DNA from: Epiperipatus broadwayi
Lineage: Eukaryota > Onychophora > Udeonychophora > Euonychophora > Peripatidae
Reading direction: 5' to 3'
DNA: 64,000 bases
NCBI GenBank assembly: GCA_028023455.1
Contig: JAQFVV010000143.1
Location: 1,278,001 to 1,342,000 of the forward strand
Numbering within the stretch: position 1 is the first letter of the stretch; every line of letters starts with the position of its first letter. The notes under the pieces are model-generated. The model was not told the DNA's origin, did not search any database, and was given only the letters and a program-made list of their open reading frames with translations. The position numbers were made by a program, and so were the translations under genes. Below, piece by piece: positions 34,561 through 45,874 of the stretch.

Positions 34561-37529
34561 TTTTCTAAAAACTAAACTTACTGATGGAGAACTTAAGAAA
34601 GAGAATCACATTCTATATTACATGAAACACTACTATATATATGTGCTGTATGCATAGATAATGAAGCTAGTAAATATATATAATTAAACGCAAGATTTAG
34701 CCAAGTGCTATACTCATACTTACAACAGCTATGAATATGAGAGTAAGAAGTCTATTGAAAGTACTTAGCTAAAATAAATTAATATTTTTATATTTAAAGT
34801 AAATTAATAACTTGTGTTTAATTATATCTATTTACTAGTTTTATTATCTGTGGATATAGCACATATATTGAAGCAGTCGATTTCTAATCATCATCGAGCT
34901 TCATGCTTCACCATCTACACTAACCTCCTGTGGGGCCTGCAATTCAGACCTCACTGTAAATATATGCCATTCACCCACACACTGTATGCATAATGATCCA
35001 AAAACATTAATAAAATATTTAGCAAAGTAAAACAGTAGTTTGAGTGATGCATATATATATGAATGAAGCAATAATTTTATTATTTATTGCTGAAAAGTAC
35101 ATTTTCTTTTATAAGTGTAAATATCTTTTATATATGTGTGTATTCAAAGCATTGGAATGTAAAAACAATGTAAGATGGGGAAGGCTTGAAATACTGAAAT
35201 TATCTTTATCGATAATCAGATTGTTTTCATTAATTAAATTTATAAGTCTTAATTAGAATAATAAGCAACTCTTTTGTTAGTTGTTTTCAAATCTCTAAAA
35301 ATAGCTAAAATGGTATTTCCAGCCATATCTGTTTTATTTTGTTAATTAGATATTTTACTAATCAAACATGTTTTTTTTAATTAAGAGATAGCCGTGGGCA
35401 ACTGAGATTGCATTCTTGGCGGGATTAAGGGTGTATAAAAAAGCCCATAGAACAAAAGAGTATAGTTTTTGTTCAGTTTTTAGTCAGTTGAGTCAGTGGA
35501 GTTTTAGTTGAGTGTAGTTACTTTTCAATTTAGTTACTTTCAGTAAAATAAATTTTAAGAAGCCAACACAAGTCAAGTGCTATGAAGTTTGAGTAGTGGA
35601 ATCATTCACCTTTCTTGTCTTCTCTCAGAGAACTGTCTGCCTGCAACTGCCATAAATTCCATCTGGCTGGCCATATAAGATGATCACTTCCAACTGCTGA
35701 TTGCTAATAACACCACTATGCTGCTTTCCTGTAACCTTTAATGTGGAGCTGCCTTTAATATAAAGTCCGTAAATAATTTGTTTATCTAAGATATAATGTA
35801 ATTAAACATTTATATTTAATTCAGATCTCAATTTATAAGTTTCTGCTAATTATGCTCTGAAACTCTCTCTCTCTACAATCCCTTAGGTAATATAATATAT
35901 TTTTAACTTACCTCTAATGTTTGAACTTATATATATAATTGTGTGTGGCTCCATTAAGATTTTATGTATTTTGTTTAATGTATAGATATAATTTATTTTC
36001 TTTAATATGCCAAAAATCGCCAAATTCGCAAGTCTGGAAAAAGGGGAAAATAATTGTTTAATTTGGAAAGAAGCGAAGCTTATTTAAAACCTATCAATAA
36101 AGTTTTGTTTATATTAAATAAAAATTACTCACGAGTTTGGTTTCATTTTAAATTTGTTATTCTTAAAGTCAATTAAAAACTTTTACTGTGGATGAATTCT
36201 GCTAAATTTACTGCTTTGAATTTGTCTTTAAAATTTCATTTTAAAAGATTGTGAACCTTGATTAATACAATTAGTCCATTCTTTCCTGCTGTTGTCTAAA
36301 GGGCTAATGTAATCCATAATACATATATGGGAATCGAACTTAAATATAAATTTTATCAGTTTAATGCTATAGAAAAGAGTTATTATTTATTACACTTTGT
36401 TAAATCACTCAGGATTGAAAACAGGTTATTGTGCAAGAGGTTAGACCATTTCCAAACTTTAAAATAATATTATAAAATTGTATAAACATTGCTGGCATAC
36501 CTTTTCCTTTATTCTGATATTTTATCTTTTCCATTTCTCGATTGTTTTGTCATTAGGGACATCGGAAGCCTGAAGCTTCCATCCTACTTTTCAAAATCAT
36601 TCGTAATCAGGGACACTACTCCCTGTGGAACGTGAGGCTTGCTGCAGATGACCGTACATCCGGCTCTGGTTTTCAAACCCAGCCTCTCCATCGATATCGC
36701 TCTGCCAGAATGCATGGGCATATCAAATCTAAGTTCGTTTCAAATATTCTTTTAAAATGATAGAATATCCAAAACTGCCATGAATGCCGTATTTCTTTAT
36801 TGTATGCTACTACCGTTACTCTGCTCCTTAATTTGATCACCGTCTGCCTAACCTTAATAAGTTGCAATGATGTGTTAAAGATAATGATTCATTTCGTAAA
36901 ATACATTCAGTATGTTGATTTTAAAACGGCTTTCATTTAAAAGCGTTATCGATTCCCATAGACGTAAATCTAATTTGTATTAATGATTGTATAATTTATT
37001 CTCATAAATATAGTGCATTGTTTGTTTCTTATGCATAAGTTCCAAAGATGTCTTTTCCAAACAATGCCAATAAAATATATATAAATATTACTAAAGTAGA
37101 TAAGTGATTGAGATCGCATATTTTGCCTGTTTATATCTCATTAGTCATCTAAACCTGTCACGATATTTTATATTTGTTTTATCCATCTACAGCATTTTAT
37201 TTGTAAACATTTGTACATTGGCATATTAACCCCGCACAAGTTATAACACAGTCCATAGAATTATATTCATCAGATAATTAATAAAGAGGATTTTATAAAA
37301 ACAAATCCCAAATTTTGTAAATAAACAATGTCAGTCCAAGCATGAAACATTTTGTAACATATATATGCATTTTCTATATTTATTAAATATATATTTCATG
37401 TAAATCCTGGTTTGTTGTTGAATGATTATTTTCTAATTAGTATTTAGAACTATTTTATTTAGCTAATAACTTAGCATTAATAAATATAACTGTCATAAAT
37501 GTAATTCCTGGGCTACTCTGATCTCGATC
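34561..37529. other. Insert splitting the PLE; mostly unassigned
   Basis: About 3 kb separate the N-terminal piece from the reverse-transcriptase piece of the PLE. The segment holds a possible solo LTR (35,380-35,790), an unassigned GC-richer patch (36,540-36,730) and otherwise AT-rich sequence with (TA)n words. It is probably one or more later insertions into the PLE. Confidence 0.45.
35380..35790 (+). promoter_or_regulatory. Possible solo LTR with TATA-type promoter
   Basis: A GC-richer block contains gtgtataaaaaagcccatag (a TATA-like box), then about 30 bp on a repeated cagt/gagtcagtggag region resembling an LTR R/U5 start, and an aaaataaatttt polyadenylation-like word. The order promoter, start, polyadenylation signal suits a retroviral-type LTR. 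I could not fix the TG...CA ends or a target duplication, and no gag or pol lies nearby. Confidence 0.3.
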
Positions 37530-37770
37530 ATCATCATCAGTCTGATCTTATGCTCTACCGCTTTGATTCTGGGAATGGAATTAAAATAATTGTACTGTAT
37601 CATCAGGATTGTTGTTCATTGGGTCATAGATTCGAAGAATAGGCAAATAGGTTAGAATTCAGGATTGCTCCAGACCTGTGTATCTCGAGCATCGGATTCG
37701 AGGTACTTTTGCTCAGGATTTGAATCTTGTTAAGTGACCATACTGTTTTTACCGATACAATATATAGTAG
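37530..37770 (+). repeat. Dispersed repeat, family D (copy 2)
   Basis: Aligns with 24,880-25,095 through ggaatggaatt, caaataggttagaattcag, tgtgtatctcgagc, ggtacttttgctcagg and gaatcttgtt. Less decayed than copy 1. Function unknown. Confidence 0.55.
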
Positions 37771-37849
37771 TTTACAATTTTTAATGAAGTAAATAATTCA
37801 AGCATTACATGAAAAAATAAAAATAAATGCCAAAAAAAAAAGTCGCAAA

Positions 37850-39830
37850 TCTATATGGGCATAACAGAAGCTATAATATACCAAGCAGTATACCAGCTTC
37901 ATCTTTTAAAAATCTCAGTTCCAAACATCTGCTGAAATTTCTGTTCTCAAAAAAAGTCAAACTTTGCCATCACACCACATAATATCCCCCCTTATTAGAT
38001 ATAATGGCAGCTACTGTGGAAGTCACTCAAAAATTGCCCTTAGAAGAAGCAGCAGAATTATAATGGAGAATAAAAAGAACACTTGCAACAAAAAAAGAAG
38101 TCAAGCATATTCTATGATGAGAGGAAAGCAATTAAATCTCTCAAAGTAGATAAACCTATAATGTAACAATTGTAATGGTTACAACTTATTATGACAACAA
38201 AATACAAGAACTCTTAATAGCAGACCAATAGAGAAAGGGGCAAAAAATCCGATACCAAATACTGAAACAAAGTTACAAGCATTACTCAGAAAGCATTGCA
38301 AGTATTTCAGTGATTTAGAAAAAAGTAAACTAACAATATATTTCAGCAAAATTCTTCATCTTTATGGTCTACCTAAAATTCATAAGGATCATGTTCCATT
38401 AATATCTATTATTAGTTCTAGAAATTCACCTTGCAAAAATTTGTCAAGATTTCTTCTCAAAGTCTTTCATTCTTTGGCATATAAGATCCATTCTTTATAA
38501 GGAATTTTAGATAATCAAGAATATGAAAATTGAAAAAACTGATATACTAGTAAGCTTTGATATGCAAAGTTTATTTACAAATATACCATGTAAAGAAGCA
38601 TCATCTATTGTAAGAAAAAGATTAAATGGTGATGATAGCTTACAAACCAGAACAGCTCTTCCTATTGGTAGTATAATGGAATTATTAACATTCTGCATAA
38701 CAACAACCTATTTTTAATATAACACAGAATTCTTCTAACAAAATCAAGGAATGTCTATAGGTTCACCATTCCTTTCATTAGCAATATTAATATGGAAGAA
38801 CTTCAAACCATAGCCATAAAGACTATTCCATATCCATCTAAAGTTTGGCTTCATTATGTTGATGATACATTTGTTGTATGGCCACATGGTAAAGCACTAC
38901 TACAAACTTTCTGGAAAGACAGCAACAATATATCCTCTTCAATTAAATTTCACAATAGAATCAAAACAAGGACAAAAATTGGCATTCTTAGATGTTCTTC
39001 TGACAAGTTTTTCTCATGAAAAAATCAAAAATACAGCTTACAGAAAACCCACACATACAAAAAATACTTAGCATATACATCCTACCACACCACAAATCTA
39101 ATATATGAAGTTAGACTATCACTATGGAACAGAGCAAAAGAAGTTTGCTCAGAGAACAGCTACTTGAAAAAAGACCCATATAGATCAGTCTTACAAAAAT
39201 TATTAACCATCAACTGTTTGGAAGAAAATCTTAAACAGACAACAAAAAGAACCATCAAAAGAAAAAAAGAATTATTGGTACTGTAGTATACCCATATATT
39301 TCAAAAAGAGCAGACAAATTAAGGAAAATCTGCAATCAGTATAACATCAAAACAGCTTTCCAGGGCCATACCACATTATGAGGAATTCTAACATCTACAA
39401 AACCTAAACTTGAAATGCTGAAAAGTAAAAAATGCATCTAAGAAGTATCATATAGAATGAGGAAGAATGTTTATTGATGAGACCAGTTACCCCAATGAAA
39501 ATTGATTGTATGAGCACAAACTTGTGATTAGAAGAGAGAAAACAGATGTGTCTAAAGGAGCAGACCATGTATGTACCAATAAACATATGTTCAATTGGGA
39601 AAATTCAAAAATATTGAATAGCGAAGAAAAGATAAAGAAGAAAATTTAAAAAAGCTGGTCACATGATAATGGTGAATAATCCCGTAAGTCAACCTATTGT
39701 GACTATGCACAATGTATGGAAACCACTAATCAACTTTGCTTTTAGGAAACAGTAGAAGTCAGAAAGAACCTCATTGATAAGTATATAAAATTTCTGCTGA
39801 CTATAGCCTTTAGCAGGATGGCTTAATTGG
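37850..39830 (+). pseudogene. Penelope-like reverse transcriptase with GIY-YIG remnant
   Basis: Broken frames give, in order, an N-terminal SHHIISPLIRYNGS segment, LYGLPKIHKDHVPL (near 38,370), SFDMQSLFTNIPCKEA (38,555-38,600), a PIGS-type motif B, WLHYVDDTFVVWPHG (motif C, 38,845-38,890) and a LAFLDVLLT stretch. Near 39,285 comes the RT-to-endonuclease connector (a decayed PYI...DKLRKICNQYNIKTAF). A GIY-YIG remnant follows with MFIDETSYPNEN, a YEHKLVI helix and HMFNWENSKIL. These are diagnostic of endonuclease-bearing PLEs. Multiple stops and frameshifts make it non-functional. Confidence 0.8.
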
Positions 39831-40063
39831 TTAGAGTGTTATCTTAAAATTCAATATTCAAGAATCTAAGGGTTCAGATTCAATTCCCGTGCTAGGGCTG
39901 TCACTAGTCAGTCTAGCAACACATGCATATACTAACTAACCTGTGTGCTATTACTAACAGTTGAATGTAATTGGAATATTTAAATAAAGTTAAATTTTTC
40001 TAAAGATATTCAATACTTAATATTAGATGGTGGAAATAATCCAATATATAAATACAACTAAAA
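39640..40063 (+). mobile_element. PLE terminal unit (downstream copy)
   Basis: It carries the ORF tail, the tRNA-Leu-like sequence (39,811-39,898), and the 3' region ending ataaatacaactaaaa. It is a direct repeat of 33,807-34,255. The segment that holds the ribozyme-like motif in other copies is deleted here (about 39,920). It marks the 3' end of the PLE. Confidence 0.75.
39811..39898 (+). other. tRNA-Leu-like sequence in PLE (copy 3)
   Basis: Reads agcaggatggcttaattgg, tatcttaaaattcaat, a variable-arm-like attcaagaat, and a B-box-like gggttcagattcaattccc. The ORF frame FSRMA is followed by TAA inside the A-box. It is the clearest copy for the T-arm. A functional tRNA is excluded by poor stem pairing. 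Confidence 0.65.
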
Positions 40064-40159
40064 AGCACTATAGATATGATTTTTGTTAACAGGCAAGAAA
40101 AATAAAACAAAAGAAGTGATACATATATATATATATAGCAAATAATAAATAAGTCATAA

Positions 40160-40635
40160 AATAACTGAAGTTTCCATTGAGTTATATAATGTAAATAAAC
40201 TCTCCAAAAAACAGGTGATAACACTTTCATAGAATTTGTTTTTATATATGTCCAGTTTATTTAAGATATTGTAAATAAGGGGGTGAATTCGATGTATTGA
40301 TTATATATATTTATAGAATAAATGATATAAATCATCATTTACATATTCAGAGGATCAAAGCTAAGCTTTATTATTTACAAAACTGAGTTTTCATTTCATA
40401 TTTAGAGGTTGTTTAAACTAAAACTCAGCTTTGATTCTCTGAATATTTAAATAGTGATTCATATCATTTATTTTATAATTGTATATAATCAATAGATTGA
40501 ATTCACTGTCTTGTTTAAAATTACATAAATAAACTAAGCATATATACAAATAAATGCTAAGAGACAGGTAGTATTATCTGTCTTTTGGAGAGTGTATTTA
40601 CATTACATAACTGAGTGGAGGCTTCAGTTACTTCC
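40160..40635. mobile_element. Fold-back element E
   Basis: Outer arms (aactgaag...aaacaggtgat at 40,163-40,220 and its complement at 40,572-40,630) enclose inner arms (about 40,270-40,360 and 40,425-40,510) that also pair. The whole would form a single long hairpin of nearly 480 bp. No coding sequence is present. It sits just beyond the PLE 3' end. Confidence 0.7.
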
Positions 40636-40647
40636 TGTTGATTATAT

Positions 40648-40884
40648 AATCAAAATTATCCCAAATTCACAACTCAACCAGACTAACCAAAAAAAAAAAC
40701 AACAACAACAACTCTAAAACACAATTCTCAATGATTTCACTGCTACAAGCAGATTTCTCAAGTGTAAAGAAGTATACTTCAGAAGTCTGCTTGTAGCAGT
40801 GAAACCATTGGTTGTGTTTTAGAATTTTTTTTTTTTTGTTGACTAATTAATTTGGTTAAGTTGTGAATTTGGGGTGATTTGATT
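40648..40884. mobile_element. Fold-back element F
   Basis: Arms at about 40,648-40,765 and 40,780-40,884 are reverse complements: aatcaaaattatcccaaatt pairs with aatttggggtgatttgatt, and cactgctacaagcagatttc pairs with its complement. A poly(A)/(CAA)n run in one arm is mirrored by a poly(T) run in the other. It abuts fold-back E. Confidence 0.75.
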
Positions 40885-41769
40885 ATTTATTGACTAGTTT
40901 AATTTTATGCTTTTAATATATATATTATAGATAATTGTTTTTATTGGTATAGTTTAAATTTATTATGCTGTCATCAAAGTTTATTTGTATTATACAGTTT
41001 ATACATAATAATATGAGAAGAAGTGTTATTACTATAGGTGAAAAATCTGGAATGATGATAATTAAAACTAGTGTTAAACAACTATATGAAACAGCTCCAA
41101 CATTGTTTTTGATTTTTATGACAGTGGTCTTTGGAGCAAATAAGGAACAAGATGTGAGACAAGTTCAATGATAGAATTTTTAATGTGAATTGGCATTTTA
41201 GTTTCTGTACTTACAATATTGCACCTATAAAGATTTTAGTTTAATAATTAATGTTCAAAAAATTCAAGTTTTTAATCAGTAAATGATGTAGGAAAAATCT
41301 TCAGAAACTTTTAACTTGGATATTATTATCTTGAGAATGTAAGCTAATTTAATTTTCTTTAAAAGTTGTTTTTTAAGTGAACTTATGAGGTGCAGTATAT
41401 TTAGAATGTACTTTGTTATCTTAAATAAGTTAAAAAGTAAGGCATTTCAATATTATGGAATAATTAGATCAATTTAAACTATTATTTTTACCTAATTTAT
41501 TTTTGAAAAATGAGAAGTGGATACCATTAAATTTAATTCATGGGTGTTTCATAAAACTATAAAAATAAATTTGGCAAGATCATAAGACCAATTAATATAA
41601 TATGTTGATGAAATTGATGGGCACAATACCATAGAGTCCAATTTTATAATCACATCTTTACTGGATTCAACATGTGACAAATGAATAATACAAGACTTTA
41701 GCTTATTCATTCAGTATATTGAAAATTTCTTATACATGTAAATAGAGGGATTTAATATTTTTCAGTCTA
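40885..41769. other. AT-rich DNA, nothing recognised
   Basis: A 68-codon open frame at 40,965-41,171 has no domain that I recognise. Confidence 0.45.
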
Positions 41770-41960
41770 TATTCATCCTCCACCCCATTTAAACCAACCG
41801 ATATACCTGACAACATACATGTGAAAAAGATATTTGATCCCAATATATGAATTTCATGCAGAAACAGCATTCATTATTTGGGCCAGATCTATGAATCTCT
41901 TATACATATATACAATTAGTACTCAGCTTATATTAAGATAGCAATTCCTTAAACTTTAAT
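41770..41960 (+). repeat. Family A repeat (copy 4)
   Basis: Carries accaaccgatata, acatgtgaaaaagata, gcattcattatttgggccag and a tail (ctcagcttatattaagatag) in the family A order. No coding content. Confidence 0.6.
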
Positions 41961-43382
41961 GGAAAGGCTTCAATATATTCACTCTTCCAACTAATAAATA
42001 TTTTATGGTGAACTTGGGCATGGTTTTGTGATAGAAATAGATTCCATTTATATTATATTAATTACTTTAAAGACATTCTCAAATAGTGCAATGTTGATTG
42101 TTTTTGTTGAAGGTGAGAATAGTATGCATGAATTAGATATGAAATTGAAGACTTTCAGAAAGAAAAGTTTGCTGCAGAAAAAAATTAAAGGGCACAAGAC
42201 AGCCCCAAAAATGGATCAACATGTTATTTATGTGAATGTATTTGTATTTCATGAATTAGTTTGTATAATTATTGCAAAATTCATGTTTAGTAGATTTTTT
42301 TCTCTTGGAATGACTATTTTCATTTGTCAGTAACTGTTTGTGATGATTATGTCAGCAGTCTTTAAAAAAGTTAAATTAGCCATGGATGTGGATTCATATT
42401 GGTAAAAAACTACCAATGGAATTTTTCAGAAACATATTTTCGCTGTGTTAATTCTATAAAAAAAATAAAACTTCTAGTTTTAGAAGCATAGCAACAGCAT
42501 TCTGAGATAGCAGAAATGATTAGCAACTCTTCCATGACTAAGTCTTTTTCATGTTTCAAGGTATTCATAAGACAATTGGTATATTTAAGCCAAATTATAG
42601 ATTCATTATTTGCAACTACTGTCTCTTAGATCTAGTAATAGCATGAAACTTAAGAGATGAGACAGATCAAATATCTCTGTGATAAATTTTGTTTATTACA
42701 CAACAAATATTAACATTAAAAATATTATTGTCATACTAAGGTAATAGTTTTAGTAAGTATAATCTTAAAGAAGAATGCAGATAAAATGATATTATGAATC
42801 ACATTATTTACTGTATTAGGTTTCAGCTTAGAAATATTAAGAAAAAAACATCTCATATTCTTTTACATTCTTACAACTCATTTACATACAGGTATTTATA
42901 TTTTTTTATTAGTAGAAGTACTGATCTTTATTATTTTATGATATCTGATATTAAAATGTTATTAATTATTCTACTTTTTTAGAAATCATTTGCATAGAAT
43001 AAAAGACAAATATGTCTCTTTTTTAACAGATACTTTTTACAATTAACACGATAAATTATTACTAGAGTGTAGTTAAGAAATTATATATATATCTGTAATG
43101 ATAAATAATATGTTTTAACAGTGAATAGATGTGAAGTCATAATAATTACTAAGTTTATTTAATTAATAATTGAACTTCTATCTAATTTCCATATTCAATA
43201 ACTTCTTATTGTAAGAAAATAGACCAGTGAACTACATTTAAATAAATATAAATACTGCGGAATCAATTATCAATAAATGATTAGAGTAAATTTTGTTGAA
43301 ATAAATAAAAGTTTTAACAAATACAAATATAAATTAGAAAAAGTTCTAAGAAAGAGAAATATAATTTAGAAAGTTTGAAGAG
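41961..43382. other. AT-rich DNA, nothing recognised
   Basis: A 101-codon frame at 42,028-42,333 shows no motif. No shared repeat was seen. Confidence 0.45.
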
Positions 43383-43489
43383 TTTTTTTTTTTTTTTTTT
43401 AGAAATGCAGATCGCCAAAAGACAGAGCCCTGCGTCATCTTGTACTTTAAAAACAAATTTTATTAGGTCTAATAAAGGTTACTTTTGAA

Positions 43490-43845
43490 TAAAGGAACAT
43501 AGTTAAAGGAATGAAAAAAAAACACACACACATTTGTTGTTTTACCATAGCTTATGTTTGCTGCTATTATGTTATTGTCATGGTAGATTATGTTGAATTT
43601 GTTTGGAGTTTGTTGGCTGTTTATCACTATGCCAACTCCACTAGCAGCTGTGTAGTTGATTATGAGTTTTGTGAAACCAAGACCTTCAAGCACCTCCAAA
43701 ATCTCTGGCTGGACTCTGAGTGGAACTTGGTTTCACCAAGGAATAAAATGTGGGGAGAGTGGATTTTGGACTGATGCCTTATGGCATATATTCTGGAAGG
43801 GATGTTTATTCCCCTGACATTCATGCCAACAATCTTACATTTCAT
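43490..43845 (-). pseudogene. LINE ORF2 start: AP endonuclease N-terminus
   Basis: Minus strand: KCKIVGMNVRGINIPS (catalytic Asn region), then PHILFLGETKFHSESS (catalytic Glu region) and RFWRCL, typical of the first strands of an AP-type LINE endonuclease. A frameshift near 43,690 leads to GFTKLIINYTAASGVGIVI. The coding sequence then jumps to the 3' untranslated region at about 43,490. ORF2 starts very close to or overlapping the end of ORF1. Confidence 0.7.
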
Positions 43846-44613
43846 AAATGTGATTAATTGTAGCACTATTATCTACTGCAGTCAGATTTTTTCCTGGTTC
43901 ATGAGATATATCTATATTTATTGGCAGTGAGTCTTGTAATAGGTTATCAGTGCAGAATGGAGGGTATAGTCTTTGTTCCGAATCTGGCTTATCTTTGTTG
44001 TTATGTGGAGAAAGGTAGTTTTCAGCTGTTGCTTTTCTACACTTTTTCTCTGCAGCTGACACTTTTCCATACGAGTTTGTGTTGTGTGATGCATCTTGAT
44101 TTTGTGCATTTGTTGATATATGTTTTATTTGTGTATCATCTTCTGAACTAACTTTCTGTATTCATGAAGATTTTCTTTTTTTATTTTGGGGGTTTTGATT
44201 TGAAGTATCCATTTCTGTTTCTTCATCTGTTAGGCTGGGTTGTTGGTTTGTTCTCTGTTGTATTTATTTAATTGTGTTGTCTGATTTTGGTTATTAGACA
44301 GACCAGGGTCTTGACTATGCTTGTGTTTAGGAGTAGGGATTGCTTTTGTTATTTTAGTAGGATCAGATTCAGTTTCAAATGATCTGTTTTGGATAATATT
44401 TGTGGGAGGTTTGTTGTCTGTTTCATGATTAGTTTTATTTGAGGTGGTTTTCTTATTTATGTTTTGATTGGAGTTTGTATTGTAGTTATTTTTATTTTGT
44501 TGGTTTGGAGCATTTGAGTGAGTTTGAAGTGATTTCTGATAGGATTTCTTGGATGGTTTTTGAGTAATTCTGTATTGTTCATTCATTTGATTAAATTGTT
44601 CTATTGATGTTGA
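43835..44613 (-). pseudogene. LINE ORF1 C-terminal part, low complexity
   Basis: Downstream of an in-frame stop at 44,614-44,616, the same frame continues for about 128 codons of Asn/Gln/Thr/Lys-rich sequence. A frameshift near 44,230 and one more stop follow, then more polar sequence to the end of ORF1. Composition matches the upstream ORF1, so these are pieces of one ancestral polypeptide. It is predicted to be disordered. Confidence 0.55.
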
Positions 44614-45630
44614 CTATTTGGGTGATTGTTTGGTCTGATTAGCCACACTTGTTGCATTGTATTTAATCTGCTGGCTGCATTTGTGATATCTGTTCTTTTT
44701 GATGCCACATAGTTCACAGAACCTTGCAACACAATCTCTGATAAGGTGTGTTCTTAGACCACAGTAGAAGCATTGAGGCCTTATGCCTAAAAAAGTTAGG
44801 ATCATTGGTTGTCCCATGCATTTAACCACTGTTGGAATATCACTTGGGTTACTGCCTTGTTTTAGGTGTAGTTCAAATGAGGCTATATTTGAAAAAATCT
44901 GTAACCCAGCTTTGTCATCTGGCAGGTATTTGAATCTGTTGACCTTACCAAAGGGTGACAGTATTTCTTGTAGTCTATTCTCATCTAAGCCATGTATGCA
45001 GTTCTTGATTCTGACAGACAAGGCATTAGCCCAGTTTAAGTCTGTATAACAAATGAATAAGTTATTAAGGGTTTTATGTGTGTCTTTAAATACATTTCTA
45101 TTCGCCCAGCTGGTGAATTCTATGGTGATGTATCTAGAGTTTGGATGATTAGATATCTTGTAGATTGTATCTGCTATGTTTGAATTCTTGATCATGTTAC
45201 ACAGGTCATCAAATGGGAATTTAATGAGAGAGCAACTGCTGTCAGTGACAGCCAGAATCAGACTTTTATCACTGCTGTAGTAAGCTAGCGATTTGAGCAA
45301 ATTGTTTGGTATAGTCTGATTGAATCTGTATGTCAAGCCACTGTATTGCTCCTCATCAAAGTTTTGCGTGTTGAATATTTCATCATCATGGCTATTATGA
45401 CTTTGCATTTGTGTGACATCAGTAGATTGTTCCATCAGATCAATCGTCATGTAGTTTAGGTCAGAATTAATTTCTGTATCTGAGTCCATATTTTGTTCAT
45501 AAGTTGGTGATGTGTTACTCTTAAGAAAGTTTCGGTTTGCATTTACCTGCAATATGCTATTATTTTTGGCGATGTTGGCGTATGATGGTTTCTTTGTGGT
45601 GTTAGTATTCTGTTGTGGTTTGTTTGGCAT
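44614..45630 (-). CDS. LINE ORF1 (gag-like): RRM-like region and CCHC zinc knuckles
   Basis: This 338-residue frame begins MPNKPQQNTN and has an acidic, disordered first third. Residues ~200-270 (VRIKNCIHGLDENRL, then EILSPFGKVNRFKYLP) have the alternating pattern of an RRM-like nucleic-acid-binding fold. Residues ~285-320 carry paired Cys/His motifs: CFYCGLRTHLIRDC, then CELCGIKKNRYHKC. Such proteins coat LINE RNA in a ribonucleoprotein particle. The frame likely extends both ways in the ancestor (see neighbours), so the start shown is only the first Met of the surviving frame. Confidence 0.8.
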   Translation of the reverse strand: MPNKPQQNTNTTKKPSYANIAKNNSILQVNANRNFLKSNTSPTYEQNMDSDTEINSDLNYMTIDLMEQSTDVTQMQSHNSHDDEIFNTQNFDEEQYSGLTYRFNQTIPNNLLKSLAYYSSDKSLILAVTDSSCSLIKFPFDDLCNMIKNSNIADTIYKISNHPNSRYITIEFTSWANRNVFKDTHKTLNNLFICYTDLNWANALSVRIKNCIHGLDENRLQEILSPFGKVNRFKYLPDDKAGLQIFSNIASFELHLKQGSNPSDIPTVVKCMGQPMILTFLGIRPQCFYCGLRTHLIRDCVARFCELCGIKKNRYHKCSQQIKYNATSVANQTKQSPK

Positions 45631-45874
45631 GTTGTTTTGGTTTAGTGATGGGAAATTGATATTGTAGTTCCTTTCGCAACCTAGATTTTTATTATTATTG
45701 CTGATTTTGGCTATTTCAAGTGAGTGTCCATTTTTCGCCTCTGGTGAGAGTTTTTGACTTTCAAATGTACGGTTATCTGTATTTAATGTAGGATTTTTGG
45801 AGGTTGATACAGGGAGACCTGTATTGTAATATTAGATGTTTTTTGTCTTCGGTTGGTCAATATCATCATCAGAA

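Noticed and set aside
34570-34610. A second ribozyme-like core (ctgatgg near 34,584)
   Set aside because: The invariant A is replaced by G, and no GAAA or pairing stems are positioned correctly.
39811-39898. Functional tRNA-Leu gene
   Set aside because: The acceptor ends do not pair, the D arm is altered by the ORF stop region, and the sequence is embedded in a repeated element.
40965-41171. 68-codon frame with a hydrophobic C-terminal part
   Set aside because: It has no recognisable motif, no relatives in the window and lies between repeats.
42028-42333. 101-codon open frame
   Set aside because: It has no domain, signal peptide or coding-like composition, and frames of this length occur by chance in 64 kb.
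43384-43402. Target-site duplication around the L1/Tx1-like LINE
   Set aside because: The flanks (ctcttcaaactttc versus ctttaatttgcaaaact on the minus strand) are only vaguely similar, not an exact repeat.
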